Origin: Annona cherimola
Lineage: Eukaryota; Streptophyta; Magnoliopsida; Magnoliales; Annonaceae
Assembly: GCA_030490835.1 (NCBI GenBank)
Contig: CM059972.1
Location: forward strand, 41,395,452-41,459,451
Length of the DNA stretch: 64,000 nt
Reading direction: 5' to 3'
Position numbers and translations under genes: made by a program. Within the stretch, counting starts at the first letter, position 1. Every line of letters begins with the position of its first letter. This document shows, in pieces, positions 34,101 to 43,029 of this stretch. A model generated the notes under the pieces. It searched no databases and was not told the origin of the DNA. It worked only from the letters and a program-made list of their open reading frames with translations.

Positions 34101-36068
34101 GATGTCCTTGGACACTTGAAGCGACTCCCTGCTCGACTCAGTATTTACGATGCCTTGCAGTTGTCACAAGAAGCCAGGGATGCACTGGTGAGTGATCTGA
34201 CAGATGAAAATGTCCGTCTTGCTTACCTGGTCGACGCTGCTGAATGTGATGAGGTAATTTCATTCACTAATGAGGATATGTTGCTTGGAGACGTTAATCA
34301 CAACCGACCTTTATATGTTACGGGCAACCTAGCAGGTGAACTGGTTAACAGGATCATGATTGATGCCGGGTCTGCAATTAATATCTTGCCCCTTCGAACA
34401 CTCAGGAGGATCGGAATTTCTCCATCAGCGTTAAAAGACACTAGTGTGGTGATTCACGGGTTTAATCAAGGGACTCAAAAGGCCATGGGCCTGATTGGGT
34501 TGGAACTAAGCATAGAAGATTTCTGCACCGAAATCCCATGCTTTGTGATTAATGCTCCGACCTCATATAACTTGCTGCTGGGAAGGCCTTGGCTCCACAG
34601 TAATAAGATAATCGCATCAACGGTGCATCAATGCTTCAAGTACTGCAAGGATGGAGTCGAAAAAAGGATTTTTGCTGACCATAAACCTTTCACAACGGCG
34701 GAATCATTTTACTCTGATGCTAAGTATTATGACTTGGCATCTGCTGTCAACACATCAATAAAAGCAATGGAATCAACCACACTAGAAGGACAGCAGGAAG
34801 TATCTCAGGCTCCCCCCGCCCCAGTAAGCACAGACATATTCTCAAAGGGTGAGAAGATGGAAAGTCAAGGTCGTAGTCGAGGGCGCGGTCATGGACGAGG
34901 AACGACAGAACCAAGGGCTCAATTTCAAACCAAATTTGAAAATATGAGCCTCGATCCAGTACATCCACTACCACGACAACGACAGGGGGCAACCATACCA
35001 CCTCCTACCAGCTATAGCAACACTGCTGCAGGATCACAGTTCTACTTGGACCTCGAAGTCCTGAAAAAGGTTGCTAAACCGCCTCGAGCCAATTTCCCTA
35101 GGTTTGAGGTGGATCTGGAAGCTCTTCGGAGATTCCGGAATCAGGCCAATGAGGAAGCCAAGTCACTTTGCTGTGAGAGTGACGGAATGGCCACTGAGGC
35201 CGCTCACCAAAATCAAAAACCTAAGGAAACAGTCGATGAGGTTTTAGCAATGCTCGTGGGGTTTAATGTATCTGCTCCAAGTGTGCAGGAACCTCAAGAT
35301 GAAAAATTTGCCCAAAAACATTTCATAAAGCAATATGGCAAGGTTTACGGTAGCCCTAACAAATCCTCTTGTTTGCCCACGGCTAAGCTCAAGAAATGGG
35401 ATTTCCATCGCTATAGCAGAGAAAGTAAGAAAATTATGGATTTGATGGGGTTCTATCTTGATGAACCACATTTATCAGGCCTCGGAAGTGACATCCCTAT
35501 CCCGTTATCCGAAAGACCCCCTGGTTATCAAAAGGGAAACAAACGACTTGGCCTTGGGTATAAAGAAGAAGAAGACGGCAACTTCGCCACCACCTACTGC
35601 GTCTCCACAAGTGATGACTCCAACAATGATGAAGAGGCATTAATGGAACCAGAGGACGCTCCACCTGCGATTGAGGATGGAGGGCAGCCTACTATTGACT
35701 TACTTGAGGAATTCAATCTCGGGACTGAAAAGGACCCGAGACCCATTTTCATTGCCAAAAACTTGGCCGAAAAAGAAAAGGTGGCGCTGAGGCGGCTTTT
35801 AAGTGAATTCAAAGATGTTTTTGCTTGGGGGTATTCCGAAATGCCAGGTCTCAACCCCGCTATTGCAATGCATCATCTGCATATTACGCAGGATAAAAAG
35901 CCAGTCAAGCAAGCTCCGAGAAGATTTCGACCAGAGCTCGAAGAACAAATCATCAAGGAAGTTGAAAAACTCATTGATGCTGAATTCATTCGGAAAAAAA
36001 ATTTCCAAAATGGATTTCTAGCATTGTTCCTGTCAAAAAGAAAAATGGGCAGATCCGCATTTGCGTAG
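31188..36068 (+). CDS. Gag-protease polyprotein with start of reverse transcriptase (1626 codons)
   Basis: Retrotransposon Gag/capsid homology is clear at residues 132-260 (FDGTGSALKHLASFHYAMGN, then GDAFQWYISL and FTSRFVDTTREVQLSELS). A knuckle-like CSYHRYVGHPTKKC follows at 377-390. Further Gag-like stretches lie near 566-680 (LGESVMSWYQDNHIEE, FLSRQREQFPSNYLREIQ) and 742-898 (WISSLPEEAFGSWEEFVDMF, RFHEYETEFPLEMIEV), suggesting repeated capsid modules. The aspartic protease is at about 1040-1145 with active site D1059 in MIDAGSAINILP and the LLLGRPWLH block. An RGRGHGRG stretch lies near 1230. The RT N-terminus begins near 1560 (HHLHITQDKKPVKQAPRRF). The frame is lost after an A8 run at 35994-36001 and stops at 36068. 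The rest of RT continues in another frame. Confidence 0.9.
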   Translation: MKRAMETQGNKTLGSHQPPSPRNCQSVHQPEKPIRQQIEEDENAELEQGFLQFNNLRINTPRTQDARVNTPMGSPPRFVAQKEIVHQLVAKCLRRQAPQLTGVPTTTINRPYPPEVEAELLPRDLKPPKIQFDGTGSALKHLASFHYAMGNWAHHSNFCLQMFPNTLSGDAFQWYISLPTGSVRTWEEMKEMFTSRFVDTTREVQLSELSTLSQKKDEPVEDYITRWQRAANRCQAPLSQAMKVNLCRNGIKTEISLLMNEQLSTFQALATEACQKEYLLSQQKAWKKESSTTTTFKKKKTGETSANTTEVKKQLDKAKPPVKEQPARPFRREEIQYAFGEDDVETLFQHLMSTGLFELPAPKRSEEIGRTSHQRYCSYHRYVGHPTKKCWDLQAILQDYIDKGVIKLSPPAQASSNVVTIEIAEKGDWEVVRKPPSLRRTKRCLKNLCREDKRIRDKVILPFFSRHLRQSSRVQPFLIMDFLQPELLLPFYQRLVGRSPRPVKERYVLEELQNITPREFPEDGPFWDLHSNKGETETCYHINASASKPAKRRRTASVLIPNYTKFEVGMSPVNHIITYLRESRLLPASWETRVGYFRYSLGESVMSWYQDNHIEEITEWVILIDAFLVRFLSRQREQFPSNYLREIQYSQESTAHYVNYLRDSTWSDPLAIWLPEPEMVTKYLSDAVCPPADNGYKTFGAKTFIKAIRWVGNEGFKQEAIFSDAEGFGRTNQLQVLHVLQLNDAPILRVFPFLTGELSYDWPHIQLFHENHKYALPHLFDYSLAVCQMGQTKEFALGHFILSLAHDSCALLWISSLPEEAFGSWEEFVDMFILRFHEYETEFPLEMIEVMHPLSGESQYDYILRWINCRIINQKFDKEGIMVHQCIKSMSGYFPEIPKIQPFFSDVLRTLATNIQDSASCNMVQVEEDVLAILRSGRITPENKGKAPAQENRTQPEQHIPADHRKSSVSYDVLGHLKRLPARLSIYDALQLSQEARDALVSDLTDENVRLAYLVDAAECDEVISFTNEDMLLGDVNHNRPLYVTGNLAGELVNRIMIDAGSAINILPLRTLRRIGISPSALKDTSVVIHGFNQGTQKAMGLIGLELSIEDFCTEIPCFVINAPTSYNLLLGRPWLHSNKIIASTVHQCFKYCKDGVEKRIFADHKPFTTAESFYSDAKYYDLASAVNTSIKAMESTTLEGQQEVSQAPPAPVSTDIFSKGEKMESQGRSRGRGHGRGTTEPRAQFQTKFENMSLDPVHPLPRQRQGATIPPPTSYSNTAAGSQFYLDLEVLKKVAKPPRANFPRFEVDLEALRRFRNQANEEAKSLCCESDGMATEAAHQNQKPKETVDEVLAMLVGFNVSAPSVQEPQDEKFAQKHFIKQYGKVYGSPNKSSCLPTAKLKKWDFHRYSRESKKIMDLMGFYLDEPHLSGLGSDIPIPLSERPPGYQKGNKRLGLGYKEEEDGNFATTYCVSTSDDSNNDEEALMEPEDAPPAIEDGGQPTIDLLEEFNLGTEKDPRPIFIAKNLAEKEKVALRRLLSEFKDVFAWGYSEMPGLNPAIAMHHLHITQDKKPVKQAPRRFRPELEEQIIKEVEKLIDAEFIRKKNFQNGFLALFLSKRKMGRSAFA

Positions 36069-38977
36069 ACTTTCGAGATCTAAACGAAGCATGCCCTAAA
36101 GATGAATTTCCTCTTCCTTTCACTGATGTGCTAATCGACAGCACAGCTCTGTACGACACATTCTCCTTTATGGATGGATATTCGGGATATAATCAAATCA
36201 AGATGGCTCCAGCAGATGAAGCCGCAACAGCATTTCGAACACCGATGGGTGTCTTCTGCTACAAAGTCATGCCTTTTGGTCTTAAGAATGCTGGCGCAAC
36301 TTATCAAAGGGCCATGCAAAGTATATTTCATGATATGTTACACAAACACGTTGAGTGTTATGTCGATGATCTAGTCGTAAGATCTGAAGGTCACGATAAG
36401 CATAAAGAAGATTTGAGATCGGTATTCCTGCGCCTAAGAAAGTATGATCTCAAGATGAATCCTCTCAAATGTGCATTCGGAGTATCATCTGGGAAATTCC
36501 TCGGGTTCATAATCCGCCAAAGGGGAATCAAGGTCAATCCACTCAAGACAGAAGCAATTCAAAATATGCCGCCTCCACGAAACCTCCGAGAACTAAGGAG
36601 TCTCCAAGGCCAATTGTCATATATCCGACGTTTCATCTCCAACTTATCCGGCCGGTGCCAGCCTTTTCACAAGTTGATGAAAAAAGATACGACTTTCCAG
36701 TGGGACGCCAAATGCCAACAGGCCTTCGAAGCCATTAAAGAATTGCTGCAAAATCCTCCTGTTTTGACAACTCCAGTAAAAGGAAAGCCACTCATTCTCT
36801 ATATTGCTGCCAGCCCACAATCACTGGGGGCATTGCTCGCACAAGAAAATGCTCAAGGCAAAGAACAGGCCGCATATTATCTCAGTCGTCGATTATTGCA
36901 AGCTGAATGCAATTATTCCTTGATCGAGAAGATTTGTCTAGCATTGGTTTTTGTGGCACAAAAGCTAAGACATTACTTCCTCGCGAATCAAATTATACTT
37001 ATATCGAAGGCTGATCCCCTCAAGTTCCTGATCACTAGACCAATGCTTTCAGAACGCCTAGCAAAATGGTCACTTCTGCTATCTGAGTTTGATATCAAAT
37101 ATGTTCCACGAAAGGCAGTGAAAGGGCAAGTATTGGCAGATTTCCTAGCAGCCCATCCGCTTGAAGAAGAATTTCCCATCTTAGAAAACCTACCTGATGA
37201 GAAGGTTTTCTATGCAAATGATGATCCAATGTGGCAGATGTATTTCGATGGCGCTTCAAAACCATCCGGAGCTGGTGTTGGAATTGTTGTAGTCTCCCCT
37301 CATAAAGACTTGTTCCCGCACTCATATTTTCTTGGAAGAAGCACAACAAATAACGAAGCTGAGTATGAGGCCTTACTCGTCGGCATGGAACTTCTTCTGC
37401 AATCAGATATTTTATTTGTGCGAATATTTGGGGACTCTGAATTGGTTATCAAACAGTTAAATAATCAATACGAAGTACATCATCCCCATCTACGAAAATA
37501 TTATGACAAAGCTCAAACTTTATTGGCAAAATTCGAAATGGTTTCGGTTGAGCATGTTCCTCGGTCAGAAAATGTAGTTGCTGATGCACTATCAAAGTTG
37601 GCCAGTATCCTTGCTTTCAATGAGCTTGATGACATGACAATTCGAGTACAAAGACTAGAAGATGATGAAGAGCTCCAAGTAAATCAAATTGGACGGTGCG
37701 TATCCGAGGTAACTACAAACAATGATGATTGGCGCATCCCTATCATCAATTTCCTCAAATACGGTATTGAACCAGATGATCCAAGTGCAAGGAAGTCGTT
37801 AAGAAAGGCTGTTTTACAATATACTGTGTTTCAAGACGATTTGTATCGGATTGCTTTTGATGGGCTTTGGCTTCGCTGTATTAACGGGAATGATATCTGT
37901 CAAGTTCTTCAAGAGACGCACTCCAGCGAATGCGGCGCCCACCAATCTGGACGTCGTCTTTATCATAGGATCAAAACGTTGGGCTATTATTGGCCCACAA
38001 TGGTCCAAGACTCCATCAATTTTGTGAAATCCTGTGAAGCCTGCCAAATGCATGGAGATATTTATCATATTCCTGCTTCAGTAATGTCTCCAGCACCTAT
38101 CTCGTGGCCCTTCTCTTGGTGGGGCTTTGATATTGTCGGTCCAATAAACCCGTCGTCATCTAAAGGACACCTATATATTTTAGCCGCTACGGATTATTTC
38201 TCCAAATGGGCAGAAGCTAAAGCTTACAAGAGAGTCCGAGCGCAAGAGGTGGTTGAATTTATTAAGCGCAAAATCATCTACCGTTATAGTGTTCCCTATC
38301 AAATCACCTCAGATAATGGCACGCCATTAAAAAACGATAAAGTAAATCAGTTATGCCGAAGGTTTGGAATCAAACAAGTGTTCTCATCGCCCTATTACCC
38401 ACAAGGGAATGGTCAAGCAGAGGCATTTAACAAAAATATCATTCGAATCCTCAAAAGGACCACTGTGAAAAATAAGCGTGATTGGCACGAGAGGTTACCT
38501 GAAGCATTGTGGGCCTACAGAACCACACATCGAACTGCGACGGGAGCAACGCCATATTCATTGCTTTTTGGCGCAGAAGCAGTCCTACTAGTGGAAATTC
38601 AGTTAGCATCTTTGAGGGTTGCCCTCCATTCTGGGTTAACTACTGAACAACAAGCCAAACTTCGCTTCGACGAGCTCGAGGCACTAAACGAGAAACGAGT
38701 TCAAGCACGACAACGGATCGAACTCTATCAAGCTCGAATGGTCGAAGCATACAACAAAGTCGTGAGGCATCGCTCATTCAAAAGAGGGGATTTGGTGCTA
38801 AAGCTACGCACAGAGCTTATGGCCGGGGGCAAACTTACCGGCAAATTCGAGCCTAAATGGGAAGGGCCTTACATCATTGAGAGGGTCCATGGCAATGGCA
38901 CATATGAAGTTGTTAACTGTAGAAATCAAATGAAAGCAACCGTGAATGGGAATTACTTAAAAAGATACTATCCATGA
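36002..38977 (+). CDS. Pol: reverse transcriptase, RNase H, archaeal-like RNase H, integrase
   Basis: Frame-shifted continuation of the polyprotein. The first Met is at 36128, but homologous sequence starts at 36002 (PVKKKNGQIRICVDFRDLNEACPKD). Residues are numbered from that Met. RT has FMDGYSGYNQIKM and the catalytic YVDD at 78-81. The first RNase H is at about 222-345, with degenerate acidic positions (LYIAAS, ISKADPLKFL). The second, archaeal-like RNase H is at about 372-495 (MYFDGASKPSGAGVG, D374; NNEAEYEAL; FGDSELVIKQ, D436; HVPRSENVVADALSKL). Integrase has zinc residues H598, H605, C636, C639 and catalytic D668, D729, E765 (DIVGP, TSDNG, QGNGQAEAFN), then a GPY/F-like KWEGPYIIERV near 911-921. 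No chromodomain. The stop is at 38977. The double RNase H places it in Tat/Ogre. Confidence 0.93.
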   Translation, partial: FPKWISSIVPVKKKNGQIRICVDFRDLNEACPKDEFPLPFTDVLIDSTALYDTFSFMDGYSGYNQIKMAPADEAATAFRTPMGVFCYKVMPFGLKNAGATYQRAMQSIFHDMLHKHVECYVDDLVVRSEGHDKHKEDLRSVFLRLRKYDLKMNPLKCAFGVSSGKFLGFIIRQRGIKVNPLKTEAIQNMPPPRNLRELRSLQGQLSYIRRFISNLSGRCQPFHKLMKKDTTFQWDAKCQQAFEAIKELLQNPPVLTTPVKGKPLILYIAASPQSLGALLAQENAQGKEQAAYYLSRRLLQAECNYSLIEKICLALVFVAQKLRHYFLANQIILISKADPLKFLITRPMLSERLAKWSLLLSEFDIKYVPRKAVKGQVLADFLAAHPLEEEFPILENLPDEKVFYANDDPMWQMYFDGASKPSGAGVGIVVVSPHKDLFPHSYFLGRSTTNNEAEYEALLVGMELLLQSDILFVRIFGDSELVIKQLNNQYEVHHPHLRKYYDKAQTLLAKFEMVSVEHVPRSENVVADALSKLASILAFNELDDMTIRVQRLEDDEELQVNQIGRCVSEVTTNNDDWRIPIINFLKYGIEPDDPSARKSLRKAVLQYTVFQDDLYRIAFDGLWLRCINGNDICQVLQETHSSECGAHQSGRRLYHRIKTLGYYWPTMVQDSINFVKSCEACQMHGDIYHIPASVMSPAPISWPFSWWGFDIVGPINPSSSKGHLYILAATDYFSKWAEAKAYKRVRAQEVVEFIKRKIIYRYSVPYQITSDNGTPLKNDKVNQLCRRFGIKQVFSSPYYPQGNGQAEAFNKNIIRILKRTTVKNKRDWHERLPEALWAYRTTHRTATGATPYSLLFGAEAVLLVEIQLASLRVALHSGLTTEQQAKLRFDELEALNEKRVQARQRIELYQARMVEAYNKVVRHRSFKRGDLVLKLRTELMAGGKLTGKFEPKWEGPYIIERVHGNGTYEVVNCRNQMKATVNGNYLKRYYP

Positions 38978-39190
38978 AATGACAAAGAAAGTCATATATC
39001 AAAAGAATCTCTACAGCCTCTCTCGTAGAAAGAAGGGACTCCTTCAAAACTCGAATGGAGTTCACTACATCAGCAGGAGAAACAGGTAACGACTCTATCA
39101 GTGTCAAATTCTCCCCGCCATGAGCATCGTCATCAGATACTTCGACAACTAAGGTAGCTGTCAAAAAAAAGAAAAAGAGGGGGTTTCCCG
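38978..39190 (+). other. Spacer between pol and the captured Argonaute fragment
   Basis: Short stretch with no coding signal. It ends in an A-rich tract (AAAAAAAAGAAAAAG at about 39163-39177), after which Argonaute-like leader sequence starts. The A-rich tract may mark the capture junction. Confidence 0.5.
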
Positions 39191-40840
39191 TTCTTCTCGG
39201 TTTCTTGCGGAGATGGGGGAGACGGAGGCTGAAGAGAAATCTTTGTCGCCACCCCCACCTATCATACCCCCAAGCGCGAAAAAAAGTGTCAATGAATCGA
39301 GTTCCAGTGGCAAGGTCTGGCACTGGGCGGAAAGGTTTCTCTGTCTTATGAAGATAGTAAACCTATTGATGGGAAAGGTATCGGAAGAAAGATCATGGAT
39401 AGAGTTCACCAGACTTATATTGGTGACTTTCAGGGAAAGTACTTCGCTTATGATGGTGAGAAGAGCTTGTTTACAGTGGGGGCTCTTCCACAACAAAATT
39501 TTGAATTCGGTGTTGTCCTTGAAGACGTGTCCTCAAACAAAGTTAGTAGAAATAGTAGTCCTCATGGTAATGACAGCCCCGGGGAGGGAGATCGGAAAGG
39601 GCAAAGGCGTTCGTATCAGACCAAGACTTTCAAAGTTGAGATACGATTTGCTGCCAAAATTCTAATGAAAGTTATTGCAAACGCTCTGCGAGGACACGAT
39701 TCCTAGAGTTCTCAAGAAGCCTTAAGGGTTCTAGATATAATCCTAAGGCAGCATGCTGCAAAGCAGGGTTGCTTTCTGGTTCGGCAGTCATTTTTTCACA
39801 ATGATCCTAGTAACTTTGTTGACAGTCGAGGTGGAGTTTTGGGTTGTCGTGGTTTTCATTCTAGCTTCCGAACCAGTCAAGGGGGCTTGTCTCTAAATAT
39901 TGATGTGTCTACTACAATGATTATAAGGCTTGGCCCTGTTGATGGATTTCTGATGGCTAATCAAAATGTTAGAAATCATGGTGAAATTGATTGGGGAAAG
40001 GCAAAGAGAACTCTGAAAACAAGACCCTCAAATATGGAATTCAAAAAATGTAGGGCTAAGTGAGCTTCCATGCAACCAGCAAATGTTTACTTTGAAACAG
40101 AAAAATGGAAGAGGCGATAGCCCGTCTCAAACCATTGAGATTACAATTTTCGATTATTTTGTTAACTATCGGCACATTGAGCTTAGGTCTTCTGCAAATG
40201 TGCCATGCATTAGTGTTGGAAAGCCAAAACGCCCCACTTACTATCCTGTCGAGCTCTGCTCTCTGGTTTCATTACAAAGGTATACTAAATCTTTGCCAAC
40301 TTTGCAAAGATCATCACTGGTTGAAAAATCACGACAGAAACCACAAGAAGGGATGCAAATTTTAAGTAATGCATTAAGAAGCAGCAACTATGGTGCTGAT
40401 GAAATGTTGAAGGCATGCGGTGTTTCGATCAATGGTAACTTCACTCAAGTAGAAGGCCGTGTCTTGAATGCACCAAAGTTAAAAGTTAGCAATGATGAAT
40501 TCTTTCCTAGAAATGGTTGATGGAATTTCAACAATAAGAAACTTGTGGACCCTCAAAAAAAAAAAAAAAAAAATAGAAAGATGGGCTATTGTAAACTTTT
40601 CTGCTCACTGCGATGTTGGTCTCTTGCTCGTGATCTGCACAAATATGGAGCGATGAAAGGCATTGTCATTGTAGAACCATTTGATTACTTTGAAGAGAAT
40701 CTTCAATTTAGGCGTGCTCCACCTACTGTTAGGGTCGACAAGATGTTCGAAATCATTCAGTCAAAGCCTCCAGGAGCCCCTCAGTTTCTTCTCTGTGTTT
40801 TGCCTGAGAGAAAGAATTGTGATCTATATGGCCCATAAAA
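39191..40840 (+). pseudogene. Captured AGO4-clade Argonaute cDNA fragment (N, L1, PAZ, L2 and start of MID)
   Basis: The start ATG at 39213 gives MGETEAEEKSLSPPPPIIPP, like AGO4-type N-termini. A deletion of about 60 codons follows. Homology resumes as SLSYEDSKPIDGKGIGRKI, FAYDGEKSLFTVGALP, VVLEDVSSN, KTFKVEIRFAAKI, IANALRGHDS, SQEALRVLDIILRQHAAKQG, VRQSFFHNDPSNF and GCRGFHSSFRTSQGGLSLNI. It goes on through a PAZ region (YFVNYRHIELR, VGKPKRPTYYPVELCSLVS) and L2 (SLVEKSRQKPQEGMQILS, NFTQVEGRVL) to RRAPPTVRVDKMFE and PQFLLCVLPERKN-DLYGP in early MID. PIWI, with the slicer residues, is absent. Stops (after GHDS, after CRAK, after PRNG), several frame changes and A-run expansions (40557-40573) make it non-coding. 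It is contiguous across what should be many exons, so it was copied from spliced RNA. The AGO4/6/8/9 clade acts in RNA-directed DNA methylation. It lies between pol and the polypurine tract, sense to the element. Confidence 0.9.
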
Positions 40841-40943
40841 AAAAAAAAAAAAGATCCTCATTACGCCATGAGTCAAGAGAGGCCTGCTAGACAACATGTC
40901 AGGAATCACGCCTTTACGAGTAGCCCACTACGGCATAATTCCT

Positions 40944-40954
40944 GAGGGGGCATT
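40944..40954 (+). other. Polypurine tract
   Basis: GAGGGGG followed by CATT, directly before the 3' LTR start TGATGAGATG at 40955. It is short but in the right place for plus-strand priming. Confidence 0.6.
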
Positions 40955-41193
40955 TGATGAGATGGACAATATGCCATGGTTGTTGCTCCTACGATGCAGC
41001 CCGAGCCACTAATTGATGCAGGTCCATCAAGTAAAAATGTCATAGGGCCTATTATTGCTGGAACTTCCGACAGGAATCAATCAACATAAGCAGAAAAGAT
41101 TTACGAGAATTTGAAAATGCCCATCCTCTCCAAGCTAAAACTTTCTCCTAGATGCTTTCTTCTCTGCCAGAGCAGCTCCTCCACGGTTGCTGT

Positions 41194-41474
41194 GTGAATG
41201 GACCCAACGACATGCGGTTACCTTCAGCAGCCAGAAGATGTTGCAGGACGTGGAGGTAGACGGTAACTGCCTCTTCACGACGGCAAAACGGGCGCGATAG
41301 GAGATTAGCACGAGCAGAATCAGGAACTGGTGAGCTTTTGGCACTCGCAAAGCTGCTGCCGCTGTCGCTCTGCTCAGAGCCAAGCTTCTAATGGGTTTTA
41401 GGAGGACCCCTGGCAGCAGAGCTACCATTAGGCAAGCCATGCTGGTTCCAAAGCTCACACTTCAAAGACCCGAA
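41194..41474 (+). pseudogene. Unassigned coding-like fragment in 3' U3
   Basis: Copy of 24800-25080. Here the short motif reads VEVDGNCLFTTAK (DGNCLF starting at 41259), with the Cys that is Phe in the 5' LTR. The in-frame stops downstream are shared. Confidence 0.25.
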
Positions 41475-41490
41475 ATTCAGTGCGTTGTCG

Positions 41491-41805
41491 AGGGAGCGCG
41501 CCTACACGAGGCAGATTGAGCGGTGGATGGAAATCCAGAAGATCGGACGGATCTACGAGCTGGGGTCTCTGCCGCCGTTTCTCCTGGTGTTCGCGGAACA
41601 CGTAGCGCCCATCGAGCACCGGTGGAATCAGCACGGGCTGGGCGGCGACAACGTGCGGGGAAGCTGCAGAGATCTGCACCCGGGGCCGGTGAGCCTCCCG
41701 CACTGGAGTGGCAGTGGCAAGCCATGGTTTCAGCTCGACTCCAGCCAAGCCTGCCCGCTTGACTCGTTTTGGGAACCTTACGACCTGTACGGACAATCGT
41801 CATGA
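41491..41805 (+). pseudogene. Captured GATL (GT8) C-terminal fragment, 3' LTR
   Basis: Copy of 25097-25411 with a few substitutions (for example YTRQIERW for YTRKIERW, and PGPVSLPHW for PGSVSLLHW). Same end points and same final TGA. It retains [15 protein letters not shown] and EPYDLY. As in the 5' LTR, no catalytic part is present. Confidence 0.8.
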
Positions 41806-41920
41806 CCGGTTGGTACCGCAGGATCGGTTTTGGAGCGACCGCGCACCTCCCAAATCTGTGTCAGCTTGCTTCGCTATCTCTCCACAAACCCCCATCTGTT
41901 GCATGCAGTTTAAGCGAATC

Positions 41921-42707
41921 TCAATCTATGCAAGGCGAGTCCGACGGTGGTGAGAGCGGAGACGAGATTAAGGTCTAAGTAGGAGAGGCCGCAGCGGCGG
42001 CGAACGGCGACTTGGACGTGCAGCAAGAGCCTATCTCCATCACCTGGCGGAGCGGCGAACCGTCGTACGAATCGGCCATGGTCGCAACCCCCCTTGAGCT
42101 CTGCTGCTGCTGCGGCGGGCGCACGCGTAGCTGCTGCGGGGTGTGCGCAAAGAAGCAAACGCGGCGCCTGCAGGCCGTCCCGTCCTTGCAGGGCTGCGTC
42201 CGGTAGCGCGATGGGTGGAGCCAGCATTCGAACACCCCATGAGAGAACTCGCAGGAGTCCCCGCGCTTGCAGCTCCCCTTCCGGAAGTCCGGGGTGCCGG
42301 AGTAGTGGTACTTCCGCGGGTCCCGCCGGCAGGCCTTCTCCCCCGGATGGGCGAACGGGCACTCGGTCCAATCGTGCGAGCGGCCACGGGAACAACGGCG
42401 CACCTTGAACTCATAGATGCGGAACTCGTCGCAGGAATAGCAAGTCGCAGTCGTAGTTGAGAACGACGTCCTCGGAGTCATCGGTGTCTTCAAAATCAGT
42501 GCACGACGGAAGATAGCAGTGCAGCGGAGAGAGCGAGACGCCGCTGACGGGGGAAGGATAGAGCATGCCGCCGGTGGATTCGTTAAGGAGGGGCCAGGGC
42601 GGCACTTTGACGGTGGGATTCGGCAGACTAGCTTTGCTAAGCATGATCATGGCGCGTGTAGAGAAGAAGGCTGTAGAAATCTCAGTGGTTGTGGCTACTG
42701 TTGCCAT
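41921..42707 (-). pseudogene. Captured RR-TZF fragment, 3' LTR, antisense
   Basis: Copy of 25527-26313. It shares the frame change between the N-terminal part (from 42707) and the zinc-finger part, and the missing first Cys of finger 1. It differs by point changes that look closer to the family sequence ([19 protein letters not shown]), and it has a private stop at 41975 in the zinc-finger frame that the 5' copy lacks. That fits independent decay of the two LTRs after insertion. Confidence 0.85.
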
Positions 42708-42711
42708 CGTG

Positions 42712-42855
42712 GTTCCGCGAGTCTGCAGAAATCAGATCTACGCGAAAGTAGTTCTGCGGGAAAAGCGGTTCCGCGCAAGTGTAGCTTGGCGCCCAAGCAA
42801 ACGAAGTTCCGCGGGAACGCTTTCAGTTCCGCGGAAACGCTCACAGCCGCGGAAC
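42712..42855 (+). promoter_or_regulatory. GTTCCGCG motif cluster in U3, 3' LTR
   Basis: Motifs at 42712, 42768, 42806 and 42826, inverted at 42848, and a mutated GTTCTGCG at 42751. It has two fewer copies than the 5' LTR because a short segment with two motifs is absent. Confidence 0.6.
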
Positions 42856-42878
42856 TTGCACCAAGCCGGCAAAACGAC

Positions 42879-42886
42879 TATAAATA
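42879..42886 (+). promoter_or_regulatory. TATA box of the 3' LTR
   Basis: ACTATAAATAGAGGCCC, equivalent to 26517-26524. It could drive read-out transcription into the right flank. Confidence 0.75.
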
Positions 42887-43029
42887 GAGGCCCTTGGCCC
42901 TTCAAGAAAAAAAAAAAAAAACAGCGAGAGCGAAGACGAGAAAGAGAGATCTCCCACGCTGAAGAGAGAATCGTGAGTTCTACATTTTTTTTTTAGTTAA
43001 AAAAAAAAGAGGAGAGTTTCTTTCTTGTA

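Noticed and set aside
39213..40840. AGO segment considered as a live host gene
   Set aside because: It has stops, frame changes, a deletion after the N-terminal Pro-rich part and no PIWI domain, and it lies inside the retrotransposon.
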